Notes under the pieces: generated by a model
Databases searched by the model: none
Seen by the model: only the letters and a program-made list of their open reading frames with translations
Told to the model about the DNA's origin: nothing
Origin: Symbiodinium natans
Lineage: Eukaryota; Sar; Dinophyceae; Suessiales; Symbiodiniaceae
Length of the DNA: 64,000 nt
Direction of reading: 5' to 3'
Assembly (NCBI GenBank): GCA_905221605.1
Contig: CAJNDS010001113.1
Coordinates: 1,601,891-1,665,890 of the forward strand
Made by a program: the position numbers and the translations under genes
Shown: piece by piece, positions 53,094-63,712 of the stretch
Layout: each line of letters begins with the position of its first letter
How positions within the stretch are numbered: position 1 is the first letter of the stretch

Positions 53094-53972
53094 CTAGGTT
53101 CAGGGTTTAGGGTTTAGGGTTTAGGGTTTAGGGTTTAGGGTTTAGGGTTTAGGGTTTAGGGTTTAGGGTTTAGGGTTTAGGGTTAAGGGCTCAGGGTTGA
53201 GGAGCTAAAGGCCTGAATTGGGACTTAGGAGGGATTATCATCTGGGGTACTAAAATCTCACTAAGGACTCCCCTAAACCATAAACCCTAAACCCTAAACC
53301 CTAAACCCTAAACCCTAAACCCTAAACCCTAAACCCTAAACCCTAAACCCTAAACCCTAAACCCTTAACCCTTAACCCTAAACCCTAAACCCTAAACCCT
53401 AAACCCTAAACCCTAAACCCCCAAGCCCTAAACCCTAAACCCTGAACCCTAAACCCTGAATCCTAAACCCTGAACCCTGAACCCTAAACCCTAAACCCAA
53501 AACCCTAGACCCTAAACCCTAAACCCTAAGCCTTAAACCCTAAACCCTAAACCCTGAACCCTAAACCCTAAACCCTATACCTTGTTAGTATTAATAAGGA
53601 CTGTTAGCACAAGGGGGAACATCCCAAGGGCCTGATCCCTGAATGGAGAGCCGTACCTTCATACAACGTGAAGCTCTAAGAGACTCAGAGGCTCGAAACC
53701 CTCAGCCCGAGGTTTTTGGTGTCCGTAGGACCCTAAGGGTGTAGGGTTTAGGGTTTCGGGCTTCGGGTTCAGGGCGCTAAGGCCTTAGACTCTACCAAGC
53801 CAAATACAAAAAGCCTTCAGATCCTCAAGCCCCTAAACCTTAAACCCCCAAGCCTAATCCCTACAGTATATCTAATTGAAGATATATAGATATAGATAGA
53901 TATATATATATATAAAGGTTCTACAAACCCGATGAGTTGGGATGTTCTCCCTATAACTGAAGCTGAGCGCAG

Positions 53973-54054
53973 GGTCACCGTCATCGCCAGCTCGCACGCT
54001 TACCTGGTCTTTCCCATCGAGGCCTTTTGGACATCGGGGGATTGGTGCAGTGGG
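53973..54054 (+). CDS. Exon-like island, unknown protein
   Basis: After GAGCGCAG; after one base reads VTVIASSHAYLVFPIEAFWT then SGDWCSG, ending before GTTTGT. Product unknown. Confidence 0.5.
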
Positions 54055-54622
54055 GTTTGTGCGGGGGTCTTCTAAAGTGTTTAAAAAGTCCTAAGCCCTA
54101 AACCCTCAATCCTAAGCCCTAAACCCTAAACCCTAAAGCTTTATTCTTCCTGCGGTTTTGGGGTTCCTAGGATTTTTAGGGTTTATGGCTTTCAGGTTTA
54201 GGGGCAGGGGTCATCTAAATTTAGGGTTCAGGGTTTATTGTTTCGGGTTTCTTGGGGTTTTTAGGGCTTTTCTGGATTTTCGGGGGTTTAGGGCTTTAGG
54301 GGTGAGGGTTTTTCGGGGTTTAAGAGCTTTAAGGGTTTTGGACTGTAGGGTTCATAGGGCTGTTATGGTTAATAGGTTGGAAGTTATAGAGGCTCCTGCA
54401 GTAGGCTTGAGACTGGAGTTCAGCTTGCATCGGGTTAGCTGGGTCACGGTTTCAGGGATAAAGGGGTGAACAGGTTTGGCAGGGCTTGGGTAGTGCTTCT
54501 AGGGGTTCTAGAAGTTGTTGGGTGCAGGTTTCCTATCTCAAGTGTACAGGTTCTTAGCGTTATCAGAGTTCGGGGTTTAGGCTGCGCAGGGTAGTTTAGG
54601 GCATAGGGTTCAGGGTTTTAGG

Positions 54623-54767
54623 TTGGGACGTTCCCCGCCCATACGGACACTCATTAACAGGGGTTCTCATAGGGGGTCATATAATCCCTATCCGAAAAAA
54701 CGCTAAACCCTAAAACCTAAACCCTAGGCCCTATGAAGGACTGTTAGTGTAAGGGGGAACATCCCAA
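54623..54767. mobile_element. 145-bp MITE-like element, TTGGGATGTTCCCCC family
   Basis: Ends TTGGGACGTTCCCC and, on the other strand, TTGGGATGTTCCCCCTTACA. The interior contains CCCTAAA units. Confidence 0.6.
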
Positions 54768-55240
54768 GTTTTCGGGGGCCTAAACCCTAAACCCTAAACC
54801 CTAAACCCTAAACCCTAAACCCTAAACCCTAAACCCTAAACCCTAAACCCTAAACCCTAAACCCTAAACCCTAAACCCTAAACCCTAAACCCTAAACCCC
54901 CTAACCCTAAACCCTAAACCCTCTAAGCCCCAAACCCCAAACCCTAAACCCTAAACCCTAAACCCTAAGCCCTAAGCCCTAAGCCCCTAAACCCTAAACC
55001 CTAAACCCTAAACCCTAAACCCTAAACCCTAAACCCTAAACCCTAAACCCTAAACCCTAAACCCTAAACCCTAAACCCTCAACCCTGGGTTCGTAGGGCT
55101 TGGGCTTTGACACTTTAGGGTTTAGGGCGACAGGGTTGAGGCTTCCTTGCCTTGCAGTTGAGGGTTTAGGGTTTAGGGTTTGGGGTTTAGGGTTTAGGGT
55201 TTAGGGTTTAGGGTTGAGGGTTGAGGGTTGAGGGTCTTAG

Positions 55241-55410
55241 GGAAGTCGGGTTTTGGTCTCTAGGTCTAAACCAAAGCTTTCAGGGGTGTACGTTTTGTTA
55301 AATCTTAAAATGAAGGTGTGCAGGGTAAGTAGGGCTGAGGGCTTGAGATTGATTTTTAGTGCTAGACAGTGTTTATCGCCAAGATTGCGCGGGCCATGAG
55401 ATGTGCTGGG
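55241..55410. other. Low-copy stretch before the satellite, nothing recognised
   Basis: Open on the minus strand for 60 codons, without borders or recognisable content. Confidence 0.4.
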
Positions 55411-57545
55411 TCGAAGCATGTGATGTGAGTTGGTTGAGTGACGAGACCGACCTTCTAGGAAGTGCCGTCTGAGACTGCCACAGGCCAGGTAGTTTGTGAC
55501 GCGCGAGGGTCATCCGACAAGATTGTTCCGGTCAGATGGGGTGTGCACTGTTGGAGCATGTGCTTTGTGGAAGGGCGTGATGTGAGTTGCTTGAGTGACG
55601 AGACCGACCTTCTAGGAAGTGCCGTCTGAGACTGCCACAGGCCAGGTAGTTTGTGACGCGCGAGGGTCATCCGACAAGATTGTGCCGGTCAGATGGGGCG
55701 TGCACTGTTGGAGCATGTGCTTTGTGGAAGGGCGTGATGTGAGTTGCTTGAGTGACGAGACCGACCTTCTAGGAAGTGCCGTCTGAGACTGCCACAGGCC
55801 AGGTAGTTTGTGACGCGCGAGGGTCATCCGACAAGATTGTGCCGGTCAGATGGGGTGTGCACTGTTGGAGCATGTGCTTTGTGGAAGGGCGCGATGTGTG
55901 AGTTGCTTGAGTGACGAGACCGACCTTCTAGGAAGTGCCGTCTGAGACTGCCACAGGCCAGGTAGTTTGTGACGCGCGAGGGTCATCCGACAAGATTGTT
56001 CCGGTCAGATGTGGTGTGCACTGTTGGAGCATGTGCTTTGTGGAAGGGCGTGATGTGTGAGTTGCTTGAGTGACGAGACCGACCTTCTAGGAAGTGCCGT
56101 CTGAGACTGCCACAGGCCAGGTAGTTTGTGACGCGCGAGGGTCATCCGACAAGATTGTTCCGGTCAGATGAGGTGTGCATTGTTGGAGCATGTGCTTTGT
56201 GGAAGGACGTGATGTGAGTTGCTTGAGTGACGAGACCGACCTTCTAGGAAGTGCCGTCTGAGACTGCCACAGGCCAGGTAGTTTGTGACGCGCGAGGGTC
56301 ATCCGACAAGATTGTTCCGGTCAGATGGGGTGTGCATTGTTGGAGCATGTGCTTTGTGGAAGGGCGTGATGTGAGTTGCTTGAGTGACGAGACCGACCTT
56401 CTAGGAAGTGCCGTCTGAGACTGCCACAGGCCAGGTAGTTTGTGACGCGCGAGGGTCATCCGACAAGATTGTTCCGGCTAGATGTGGTGTGCACTGTTGG
56501 AGCATGTGCTTTGTGGAAGGGCGTGATATGAGTTGCTTGAGTGACGAGACCGACCTTCTAGGAAGTGCCGTCTGAGACTGCCACAGGCCAGGTAGTTTGT
56601 GACGCGCGAGGGTCATCCGACAAGATTGTGCCGGTCAGATGGGGTGTGCACTGTTGGAGCATGTGCTTTGTGGAAGGGCGTGATGTGTGAGTTGCTTGAG
56701 TGACGAGACCGACCTTCTAGGAAGTGCCGTCTGAGACTGCCACAGGCCAGGTAGTTTGTGACGCGCGAGGGTCATCCGACAAGATTGTTCCGGTCAGATG
56801 GGGTGTGCATTGTTGGAGCATGTGCTTTGTGGAAGGGCGTGATGTGAGTTGCTTGAGTGACGAGACCGACCTTCTAGGAAGTGCCGTCTGAGACTGCCAC
56901 AGGCCAGGTAGTTTGTGACGCGCGAGGGTCATCCGACAAGATTGGAGTATGCGCTTTGTGGAAAGGCGTGATGTGAGGTGCTTGAGTGACGAGACCGACC
57001 TTCTAGGAAGTGCCGTCTGAGACTGCCACAGGCCAGGTAGTTTGTGACGCGCGAGGGTCATCCGACAAGATTGTTCCGGTCAGATGGGGTGTGCATTGTT
57101 GGAGCATGTGCTTTGTGGAAGGGCGTGATGTGAGTTGCTTGAGTGACGAGACCGACCTTCTAGGAAGTGCCGTCTGAGACTGCCACAGGCCAGGTAGTTT
57201 GTGACGCGCGAGGGTCATCCGACAAGATTGTTCCGGTCAGATGGGGTGTGCATTGTTGGAGCATGTGCTTTGTGGAAGGGCGTGATGTGAGTTGCTTGAG
57301 TGACGAGACCGACCTTCTAGGAAGTGCCGTCTGAGACTGCCACAGGCCAGGTAGTTTGTGACGCGCGAGGGTCATCCGACAAGATTATTCCGGTCAGATG
57401 GGGTGTGCATTGTTGGAGCATGTGCTTTGTGGAAGGGCGTGATGTGAGTTGCTTGAGTGACGAGACCGACCTTCTAGGAAGTGCCGTCTGAGACTGCCAC
57501 AGGCCAGGTAGTTTGTGACGCGCGAGGGTCGTCCGACAAGGTCGT
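55411..57545 (+). repeat. 157-bp satellite, 14 copies
   Basis: The landmark GACGAGACCGACCTTCTAGG occurs at 55440, 55597, 55754, 55913, 56072, 56229, 56386, 56543, 56702, 56859, 56988, 57145, 57302 and 57459. Spacing is 157 bp, or 159 where an extra GT follows GATGT, with one shortened unit of 129 bp (56859-56988). Units are nearly identical. The repeated 71-codon minus-strand frame is a property of the unit; I do not call it a gene. Confidence 0.95.
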
Positions 57546-57689
57546 GGTTGGCTACACCAGATCCCAGTTGAACCCCCCAGCCCTTAACAAAGCCCAAACC
57601 CCAAACTTCGGCGGCAGGCTAGTTACCCACTTTACCTCGAACTGACTAACCTAGCAAACCTCGCTACACCTTGAACCCTCATACCTCCA

Positions 57690-58177
57690 ACCTCAAACAC
57701 CCCCCCCCCCCCCCCACAAAAAAAAAAAACAAACACCCAAAAACCCCAAAACATCCAACAAAACCGAAAGATCCACAAACCCAAAGCCCACCCCCCTCCA
57801 ACAAAAAATATAAAGCAACAGCACGCCCCAAAAACATCACAAAAATCCCAAAACCCCCTAAGCCCTCATAAACTCAAAAAAGCCCAAACCGCCCCAAACC
57901 ACCCCAAACACCCCACACCCCAAACACCCCAAACACCCCAAACACCCCAAACACCCCAAACACCCCAAACACCCCAAACACCCCAAACCCCAAACCCCAA
58001 ACCCTAAACCCTAAACCCCAAACCCCAAACCCCAAACCCTAAACCCTAAACCCTCACCCTAAACCCTAAATCCTAAACCCTAAACCCTAAACCCTAAACC
58101 CTAAACCCTAAACCCTAAACCCTAAACCCTAAACCCTAAACCCTAAACCCTAAACCCTAAACCCTAAACCCCCGGAG
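57690..58177 (+). repeat. Poly-C/poly-A, CCCCAAACA and CCCTAAA arrays
   Basis: A C run and an A run at 57699-57729, then AC-rich low-complexity DNA, then uniform CCCCAAACA units (about 57900-57985), then CCCCAAA and CCCTAAA. Confidence 0.85.
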
Positions 58178-58246
58178 GGTAACCTCGAGAGCTTGGACTC
58201 CCTGCTGGACGCAGTCCTTCGGATCTTCCGCCTGGCTGCCGGGCTG
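58178..58246 (+). CDS. Exon-like island, 23 codons
   Basis: After CCCCGGAG reads GNLESLDSLLDAVLRIFRLA then AGL, ending before GTTTGG. Phase 0 at both ends. Helical-looking. Product unknown. Confidence 0.55.
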
Positions 58247-58881
58247 GTTTGGGGTTTAGGGTTTAGGGTTTGGGGTTTGGGGTTTGGGGTTTAGGGTTTA
58301 GGGTTTAGGGTTTAGGGTTTGTGGTTTAGGGTTTAGGGTTTAGGGTTTGGGGTTAAGGGGTTTAGGGTTTCGGGTTTAGGGTTTGGGGTTTAGGGTTTAG
58401 GGTTGAGGGGTTTGGGGTTTAGGGGTTTAGGGTTTAGGCTTTAGGGTTTAGGGTTTAGGGTTTCGGGTTTGGGGTTTGGGGTTTAGGGTTTAGGGTTTAA
58501 GGGTTTAGGGTTTAGGGTTTAGGGGTTTAGGGGTTTAGGGTTTGGGGTTTGGGGTTTAGGGGTTAGGGCTTAGGCTTGAAAGGGGTGATCGGGATCATGG
58601 GCCATGGGATTTAGAGGTTTCGTAGGCTTAGCGGTTCGGGTTTAGGGGCTTGGGGGGTCTCGTGGGCTGGGGCCCAGCTTGCTGGTTCTTAATGGTAAAT
58701 GAAAGAACCCTAAACCCTAAACCCTAAACCCTAAACCCTAAACCCTAAATCCTAAACCCTAAACCCTAAACCCTAAACCCTAAACCCTAAACCCTAAACC
58801 CTAAACCCTAAACCCTAAACCCTAGGGAGGAGCCCTCAAACCCCCCCCTCCCCCCTCCCCAAACTCGCGGCGGATGCCCAG
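58247..58881. repeat. TTTAGGG then CCCTAAA arrays
   Basis: G-rich to about 58570, low-copy at 58575-58705, then uniform CCCTAAA to about 58824. Confidence 0.85.
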
Positions 58882-58940
58882 GAGATCCTGGGCGATTTCG
58901 ACCTCGCCGAGCTGGAGGGCACGGAGTCCTGGCTTAACAG
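58882..58940 (+). CDS. Exon-like island, acidic
   Basis: Between GATGCCCAG and CTTAACAG followed by GTTTAG. Reads EILGDFDLAELEGTESWLN. Clean borders. Product unknown. Confidence 0.55.
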
Positions 58941-59150
58941 GTTTAGGGTTTTGGGTTTAGGGGTTTAGGGGTTTAGGGGTTTAGGGGTTTAGGGGTTTAG
59001 GGTTTAGGGTTTAGGGTTTAGGGTTTAGGGTTTAGGGTTTAGGGTTTAGGGTTGAGGGTTCAGGGTTCAGGGTTCAGGGGTTTAGGGGTTTAGGGGTTTA
59101 GGGTTTTCGGTTCTCGGGTTAGGGTTCAGGGTTTGGGGTAGATATAAAGA
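58941..59150 (+). repeat. TTTAGGG/TTTAGGGG array
   Basis: G-rich heptamers and octamers, ending in AT-rich DNA at 59150. Confidence 0.85.
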
Positions 59151-59394
59151 GTATGAATAGGTACAAGTATAAATTGACCAAATATGCATACAAAGATATA
59201 CATATCAAGAACTATATATATATATATATATATATGTATGCTCACCCCCCCCCCCCCAATGGACCCACCGCGGGTGGCATCCGAGTCCTAGCCAGATCAA
59301 GGGAACAACAACAAAACAAGAAACTAACAAAAAACAAAAAACCAAAAAAACAAAAAAACAGAAAAACAAAAAAAAACATCTTTTCCAAAACTAT

Positions 59395-60355
59395 GGGGCT
59401 GGGGCCTCCAAAAGATGGTTTTTTTTTTGGTTTTCTCGAGAAAAAGATGGTTTTTTTGGTTCGAAACCATCTTTTTCTCGAGAAAAAGATGGTTTTTGGA
59501 GGTCTTCTCCTGGTAAAACCATCTTTTTCTCGAGAAAAAGATGGTTTTGGGAGGTCTTCTCCTGGTAAAACCATCTTTTTCTCGAGAGAAAGATGGTTTC
59601 GAACCAAAAACCCATCTTTTTCCCGAGAAAAGCAAAAAACCAAAAAAGAAACATCTTTTGGAGGCCCCAGCCCCATAGTTTTGGAAATGATGTTTTTTTT
59701 TGGGTTTTTTGTTTTTTTTGGTTTTCTCGAGAAAAAGATGGTTTTTTGGTTCGAAACCATCTTTTTCTCGAGAAAAAGATGGTCTTTGGAGGTCTTCTCC
59801 TGGTAAAACCATCTTTTTCTCGAGAAAAAGATGGTTTCGAACTAAAAAAACCATCTTTTTCTCGAGAAAACCAAAAAAACCAAAAAAAAACATCTTTTTC
59901 AAAACTATGGGGCTGGGGCCTCCAAAAGATGTTTTTTTGTTTTTGTTTTTGTTTTTTTTTGTTTTCCCAGGAAAAAGATGGTTTTTGGGTTGGAAACCAT
60001 CTTTCTCTCGAGAAAAAGATGGTTTTACCAGGAGAAGACCTCCAAAAACCATCATTTTCTCGAGAAAAAGATGGTTTTACCAGGAGAAGACCTCCAAAAA
60101 CCATCTTTCTCGAGAAAAAGATGGTTTCGAACCAAAAAACCATCTTTTTCTCGAGAAAACCAAAAAAACCATCTTTTGGAGGCCCCAGCCCCATAGTTTT
60201 GGAAAGATGTTTTTTTTTGGTTTTTTTGGTTTTTTGTTTTTCTCGAGAAAAAGATGGTTTTTTGGTTGGAAACCATCTTTTTCTTGAGAAAAAGGTGGTT
60301 TTGAGCCATCCTTCGAAAAACCATCTTTTTCTCGAGAAAAGATGGTTTTACCAGG
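59395..60355. repeat. Array of palindromes centred on CTCGAG
   Basis: About fifteen full or half copies of the 26-bp palindrome formed by CCATCTTTTT, CTCGAG and AAAAAGATGG. Full copies lie for example at 59468-59493, 59519-59544, 59758-59783 and 59809-59834. They are linked by GGAGGTCTTCTCCTGGTAAA in either orientation. The block GGGCTGGGGCCTCCAAAAGA alternates direct and inverted at about 59395, 59655, 59910 and 60170. Confidence 0.9.
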
Positions 60356-60559
60356 AGAAGACTTCTAATCCTTTACGTATTGCCTAAACTTTAATCCTAA
60401 ACCTTTAACTTTTAAACCCTTCGGGGTTAACCCCGTGGGAAATTTAGAGATAGACCCCGAAAAGACCCTAAACCTTCTTACAGGGTGTAATGGTTTAAAA
60501 ACCGATGTATACCTGCAGGTGCTAGATCCATATAGGGTGCTAAGGTTCTGGCCCTGAAG

Positions 60560-61690
60560 GGTTTAGGGTTTAGGGTTAAGGCTTAAATGCCCTCTAGGTT
60601 TAAATGCCTTAGCCTTAAACCCCAAACCTTCAAACCTTCATCCTATGGGGTTCGAAGGTCAAGGGTTTAGGCTTGATTGCCGAGGGCTTTAGGGTCCTGA
60701 CCCTAGAGGGTTTAGGGTTAAGGAATAGATGCCTAAACCTTAAACCCTTAAGGTTTAACTTTATGGGCTTAGGTTTAAATGTCTAAATCTTAAACCCTAA
60801 ACCTTTAAACCTTCACACTACAAAGTTTAAGGGTGTTAAGGGTGACAAATTAATTACATACTTAGGTTTAAATGCCAAAATCTTCAACCCCAAACCTTTA
60901 AACCTTAACCCTATAGGGTTTAAAAGTTCAGGGTTTATTGTTAATTGCCGTCTTAGGTTTAAATGTCTGAATCTTAAACCCTAAAACTTTAAACCTTCAC
61001 CCTATAGGGTTTTAAAGGCTAAGGGTTTCGGTTTAATTGCAAGCTTAGATTTAAATGTCTAAGTAAAGAATCCTAAACCTTTAAATCTTATCCCTATAAG
61101 GTTTAAGGTTAAGGGTTCAATATGAACTGCCGGCATAGGTCTAAATACCTAAACCTTAAACTTAAACCCTAAACCATTAAATATCTTAACCCTATAGGGT
61201 TTTAAGGTTAAAGGCTTAGCGTTAATTGCCGGAATCGGTTTAAATGCCTAAATCTTAAGCCCGAAACCTTTAAACCTTAGCCAACAGGGTTTAAAGGTTA
61301 AGGGTTTAAAATTAATTGAAGTCTGAGATATACATGCTTAAATCTTAAATCCTAAACCTTTAAAATCTTAACCCTACAGGGTTTAAAGGTTAAGGGCTTG
61401 GCTACAGGTTTAAATGGCTAAATCTTCAACCTTTAAACCGTAGCCCTATAGGGTTTAAAGGTTAAGGGTTAAAAATTAGTTGCAGACTTAGGTTTAAATG
61501 CCTACATCTGAAACCTAAACCTGTAAAAATCTTAACCCTATAGAATTCAAAGGTTAAGGGCTTAGGGTTTAATTGCCGGCATAGGTTCAAATGCCTAAAT
61601 CTTAAACCCTTAACCTTGAAACCTCAACCCTACAGGGTTTAAAGGTCAAGGGTCTTTTTGCAGGCTTAGGTTTAAATGCCTAAGTCTTAA
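60560..61690 (+). repeat. Degenerate ~88-bp tandem repeat
   Basis: Roughly twelve units with AGGTTTAAATGCCTAAATCT, AACCTTTAAACC and CTATAGGGTTTAAAGGTTAA, spaced 80-98 bp. Each unit contains its own short inverted repeats. Confidence 0.8.
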
Positions 61691-61879
61691 ATTATAAACA
61701 AAAGCCAGCAGAAAGGAAAACCATCCGTGTGTGTGAGAGAGTGAATTAAGGAATACAGTCAAAAATCCGGTCACCGGAAAATCACCAGACAGCATAGGTT
61801 TTATCGGTATTTGCGGTACTTTTGCAAAGATCAAGGCCCGCGGTGGGTCCATTGGGGGGGGGGGGGGGGGTGACCATAT

Positions 61880-62235
61880 ATATATATATATAAGTATAAG
61901 TATCTACATTTTTTCAGGTCGTGGGTTCCAGTAAGGTGTTCAGGGTGTGTGTGTGTGTGTGTATGTGAGAATAACTATATGTATAAATAAACGAAATGTA
62001 TATATATATATATATATAACTATATATATATATATGACATACATCTGGGTGGCTGTCAAAATTATACCCTAAATGTTAGGTGCCGTATTAGAATGGGAAT
62101 CCAAAAAAAGGACCATCATTTTGACAACCACCCACATATATATATATATATATAATTTATTTATATATGACATAAATAAGTAAATATAAGTAAGTAAGTA
62201 AGTAAATACATATATATATATATAGACGTTGTGTA
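61880..62235. repeat. TA, TG and TAAG microsatellites
   Basis: Several TA runs, a TG run at about 61945-61961 and TAAG units at 62175-62206, interrupted by the MITE at 62046. Confidence 0.9.
62046..62134. mobile_element. 89-bp MITE
   Basis: The ends are 20-bp inverted repeats, TGGGTGGCTGTCAAAATTAT on the left and TGGGTGGTTGTCAAAATGAT on the complementary right end, 18 of 20 matching. TA-rich flanks prevent calling a target duplication. No coding capacity. Confidence 0.75.
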
Positions 62236-62264
62236 TGGGGGGAGAGAGAGCGTGGGCTGCTAGG

Positions 62265-62863
62265 TTTTAGGTTTTAGGTTTAGGGTTTAGGGTTTAGGGT
62301 TTATTTAGGGTTTAGGGTTTAGGGTCTAGGGCTTCTAGGGCTTTTTTTGTGGAAATCCTGGCTTGAGGTTTAGGGGTTTTGGCTTTGGGGCTTTTGGGGC
62401 TTGAAGGGTTCTGGGTTCAGGGTTTAGGGTTTAGGGTTTGGGGCTTTAAGGCTTAAGCCCTTTGTTTTTTCTTGCTTTCGGGGGTTTTAGGGCGGGTCCC
62501 ATGCCTAGGATTTGAGGCTTTGGACCTTGCATAGGCCAGTCCCAGGGTCCAGGGTCCAGGTTTTAGGGTTCAGGGACCAGGAAACTCGGAGGCTAGGACC
62601 CTAAACCCTAAACCCTAAACCCTAAACCCTAAACCCTAAACCCTAAACCCTAAACCCTAAACCCTAAACCCTAAACCCTAAACCCTAAAACTAAACCCTA
62701 AACCCTAAACCCTAAACCCTAAACCCTAAACCCTAAACCCTAAACCCTAAACCCTAAACCCTAAACCCTAAACCCTAGACCCTAAACCCCAAACCCCAAA
62801 CCCTAAACCCTAAACCCTAAACCCTAAACACTAAACCCTAGACCCTAAACCCTAAACCCTAAA
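62265..62863. repeat. TTTAGGG then CCCTAAA arrays
   Basis: The orientation changes within 62540-62600; the C-rich side is almost uniform to 62863. Confidence 0.9.
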
Positions 62864-63135
62864 TAAGAAATATTCAGCATACCCCTTGGGCATGCCGGCA
62901 TACCCCTTCAAAGAAATTAAGGACAGCAAGTCCTTGCTGATTCTATTCTCCTTTTATAGGTTAAGATATGTTGGAATCATTCGTACATAGACCCAGAACC
63001 CTGACTTTACATTGTAAGTTTCCTTCAGGGAAGGGAGTTCAAGGGTGATATGTGTTTGAGGTTCCCCAATGCTCCCCACGAGCACCCTAGGGCTCCCTGA
63101 GCTTCCCGAAGGTTTCCTAGGTACTTACCCCCCCC
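62864..63135. other. Low-copy stretch, nothing recognised
   Basis: Contains ATGCCGGCATACC-type short repeats and ends in a C run; no frame or RNA gene is supported. Confidence 0.4.
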
Positions 63136-63263
63136 CCCCATGAACCCTGAACCCTGAACCCTAAACCCTAAACCCTAAACCCTAAACCCCAAACCCCAAA
63201 CCCCAAACCCCAAACCCTAAACCCTAAACCCTACACCCTAAACGCAGAGCCCCGCCTCCCCAG

Positions 63264-63311
63264 GACCAACTCGTCAAAGGATCTGTGAAGATCGCAGGAG
63301 CATTCGCCTGG
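63264..63311 (+). CDS. Exon-like island, 16 codons
   Basis: Between CCTCCCCAG and GCCTGG followed by GTGTGT. Reads DQLVKGSVKIAGAFAW, phase 0 at both ends. Clean borders. Product unknown. Confidence 0.55.
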
Positions 63312-63532
63312 GTGTGTTTTGTCCAGGGGGTTTAGGGTTTAGGGTTTCGGGTTTTTGTGTCTTGAAGGTTTGGGAACTTAGGGCGACTCTGCAGAAGCAG
63401 GTGTGCTAGGCGTGACTAATTAAACCGACCCCATACAGGACTTAAATCGGGTACCGCTTCGGAACAGAGCCCTTTAAGTGATTGAGGTCCGGGGGGTGTT
63501 GCAAGATATGCCAGTACCTCTGATGATCCTTT

Positions 63533-63700
63533 CAGGTTGAGGTTCAATCAGGCTGCTTTTCTCAAGTCACGTTGCGCGCAGAGATTGGGGAGTTAGGTGC
63601 CGTATACGATGCCTCGAGGTACCTAGTGCCCCAGTTATCCATAAATCTTTGCAGAACTTGTAAGTGAGCTGAAATTCCCGCATACTTTTGCGCCATGCAA
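63533..63700 (+). repeat. Dispersed repeat, copy 2
   Basis: Shares ordered blocks with 32862-33000 (AATCAGGCTG, TTTTCTCAAGTCACG, GGTACCTAGT, ACTTTTGCGCCAT). Confidence 0.6.
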
Positions 63701-63712
63701 TGGCCCATCTAG

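Larger units (their letters stand above)
48281..55240. repeat. Telomere-like tract with exon-like islands
   Basis: Includes CCCTAGA (48590-48620), TTGAGGG (48846-48890), TTAATTA-linked CCCTAAA (49960-50090) and CCCCTAAA octamers (51945-52035). 51320-51580, 52560-52760, 53580-53700 and 54480-54760 are low-copy without a supported gene apart from the small elements listed. Confidence 0.85.
59242..61873. mobile_element. Foldback-like element with (C)n-AATGGACCCACCGCGGG ends
   Basis: The left end (59242-59274) and right end (61837-61873) are inverted copies: TCA or GTCA, a C run, then AATGGACCCACCGCGGG. Both abut TA microsatellites. The interior has two parts: XhoI-centred palindromes (59395-60355) and an ~88-bp tandem repeat (60560-61690). 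The frames found here on both strands (repeats of FSREKDGF) mirror each other and follow from the palindromes, so no gene is called. Confidence 0.6.

Noticed and set aside
55455-57597. Repeated 71-codon minus-strand frame in the satellite
   Set aside because: One unit-length frame repeated because the unit is repeated; it spans unit borders and has no other coding sign.
59153-60387. Frames of 170-270 codons on both strands rich in FSREKDGF
   Set aside because: They are mirror readings of palindromes and would not indicate a gene on either strand.
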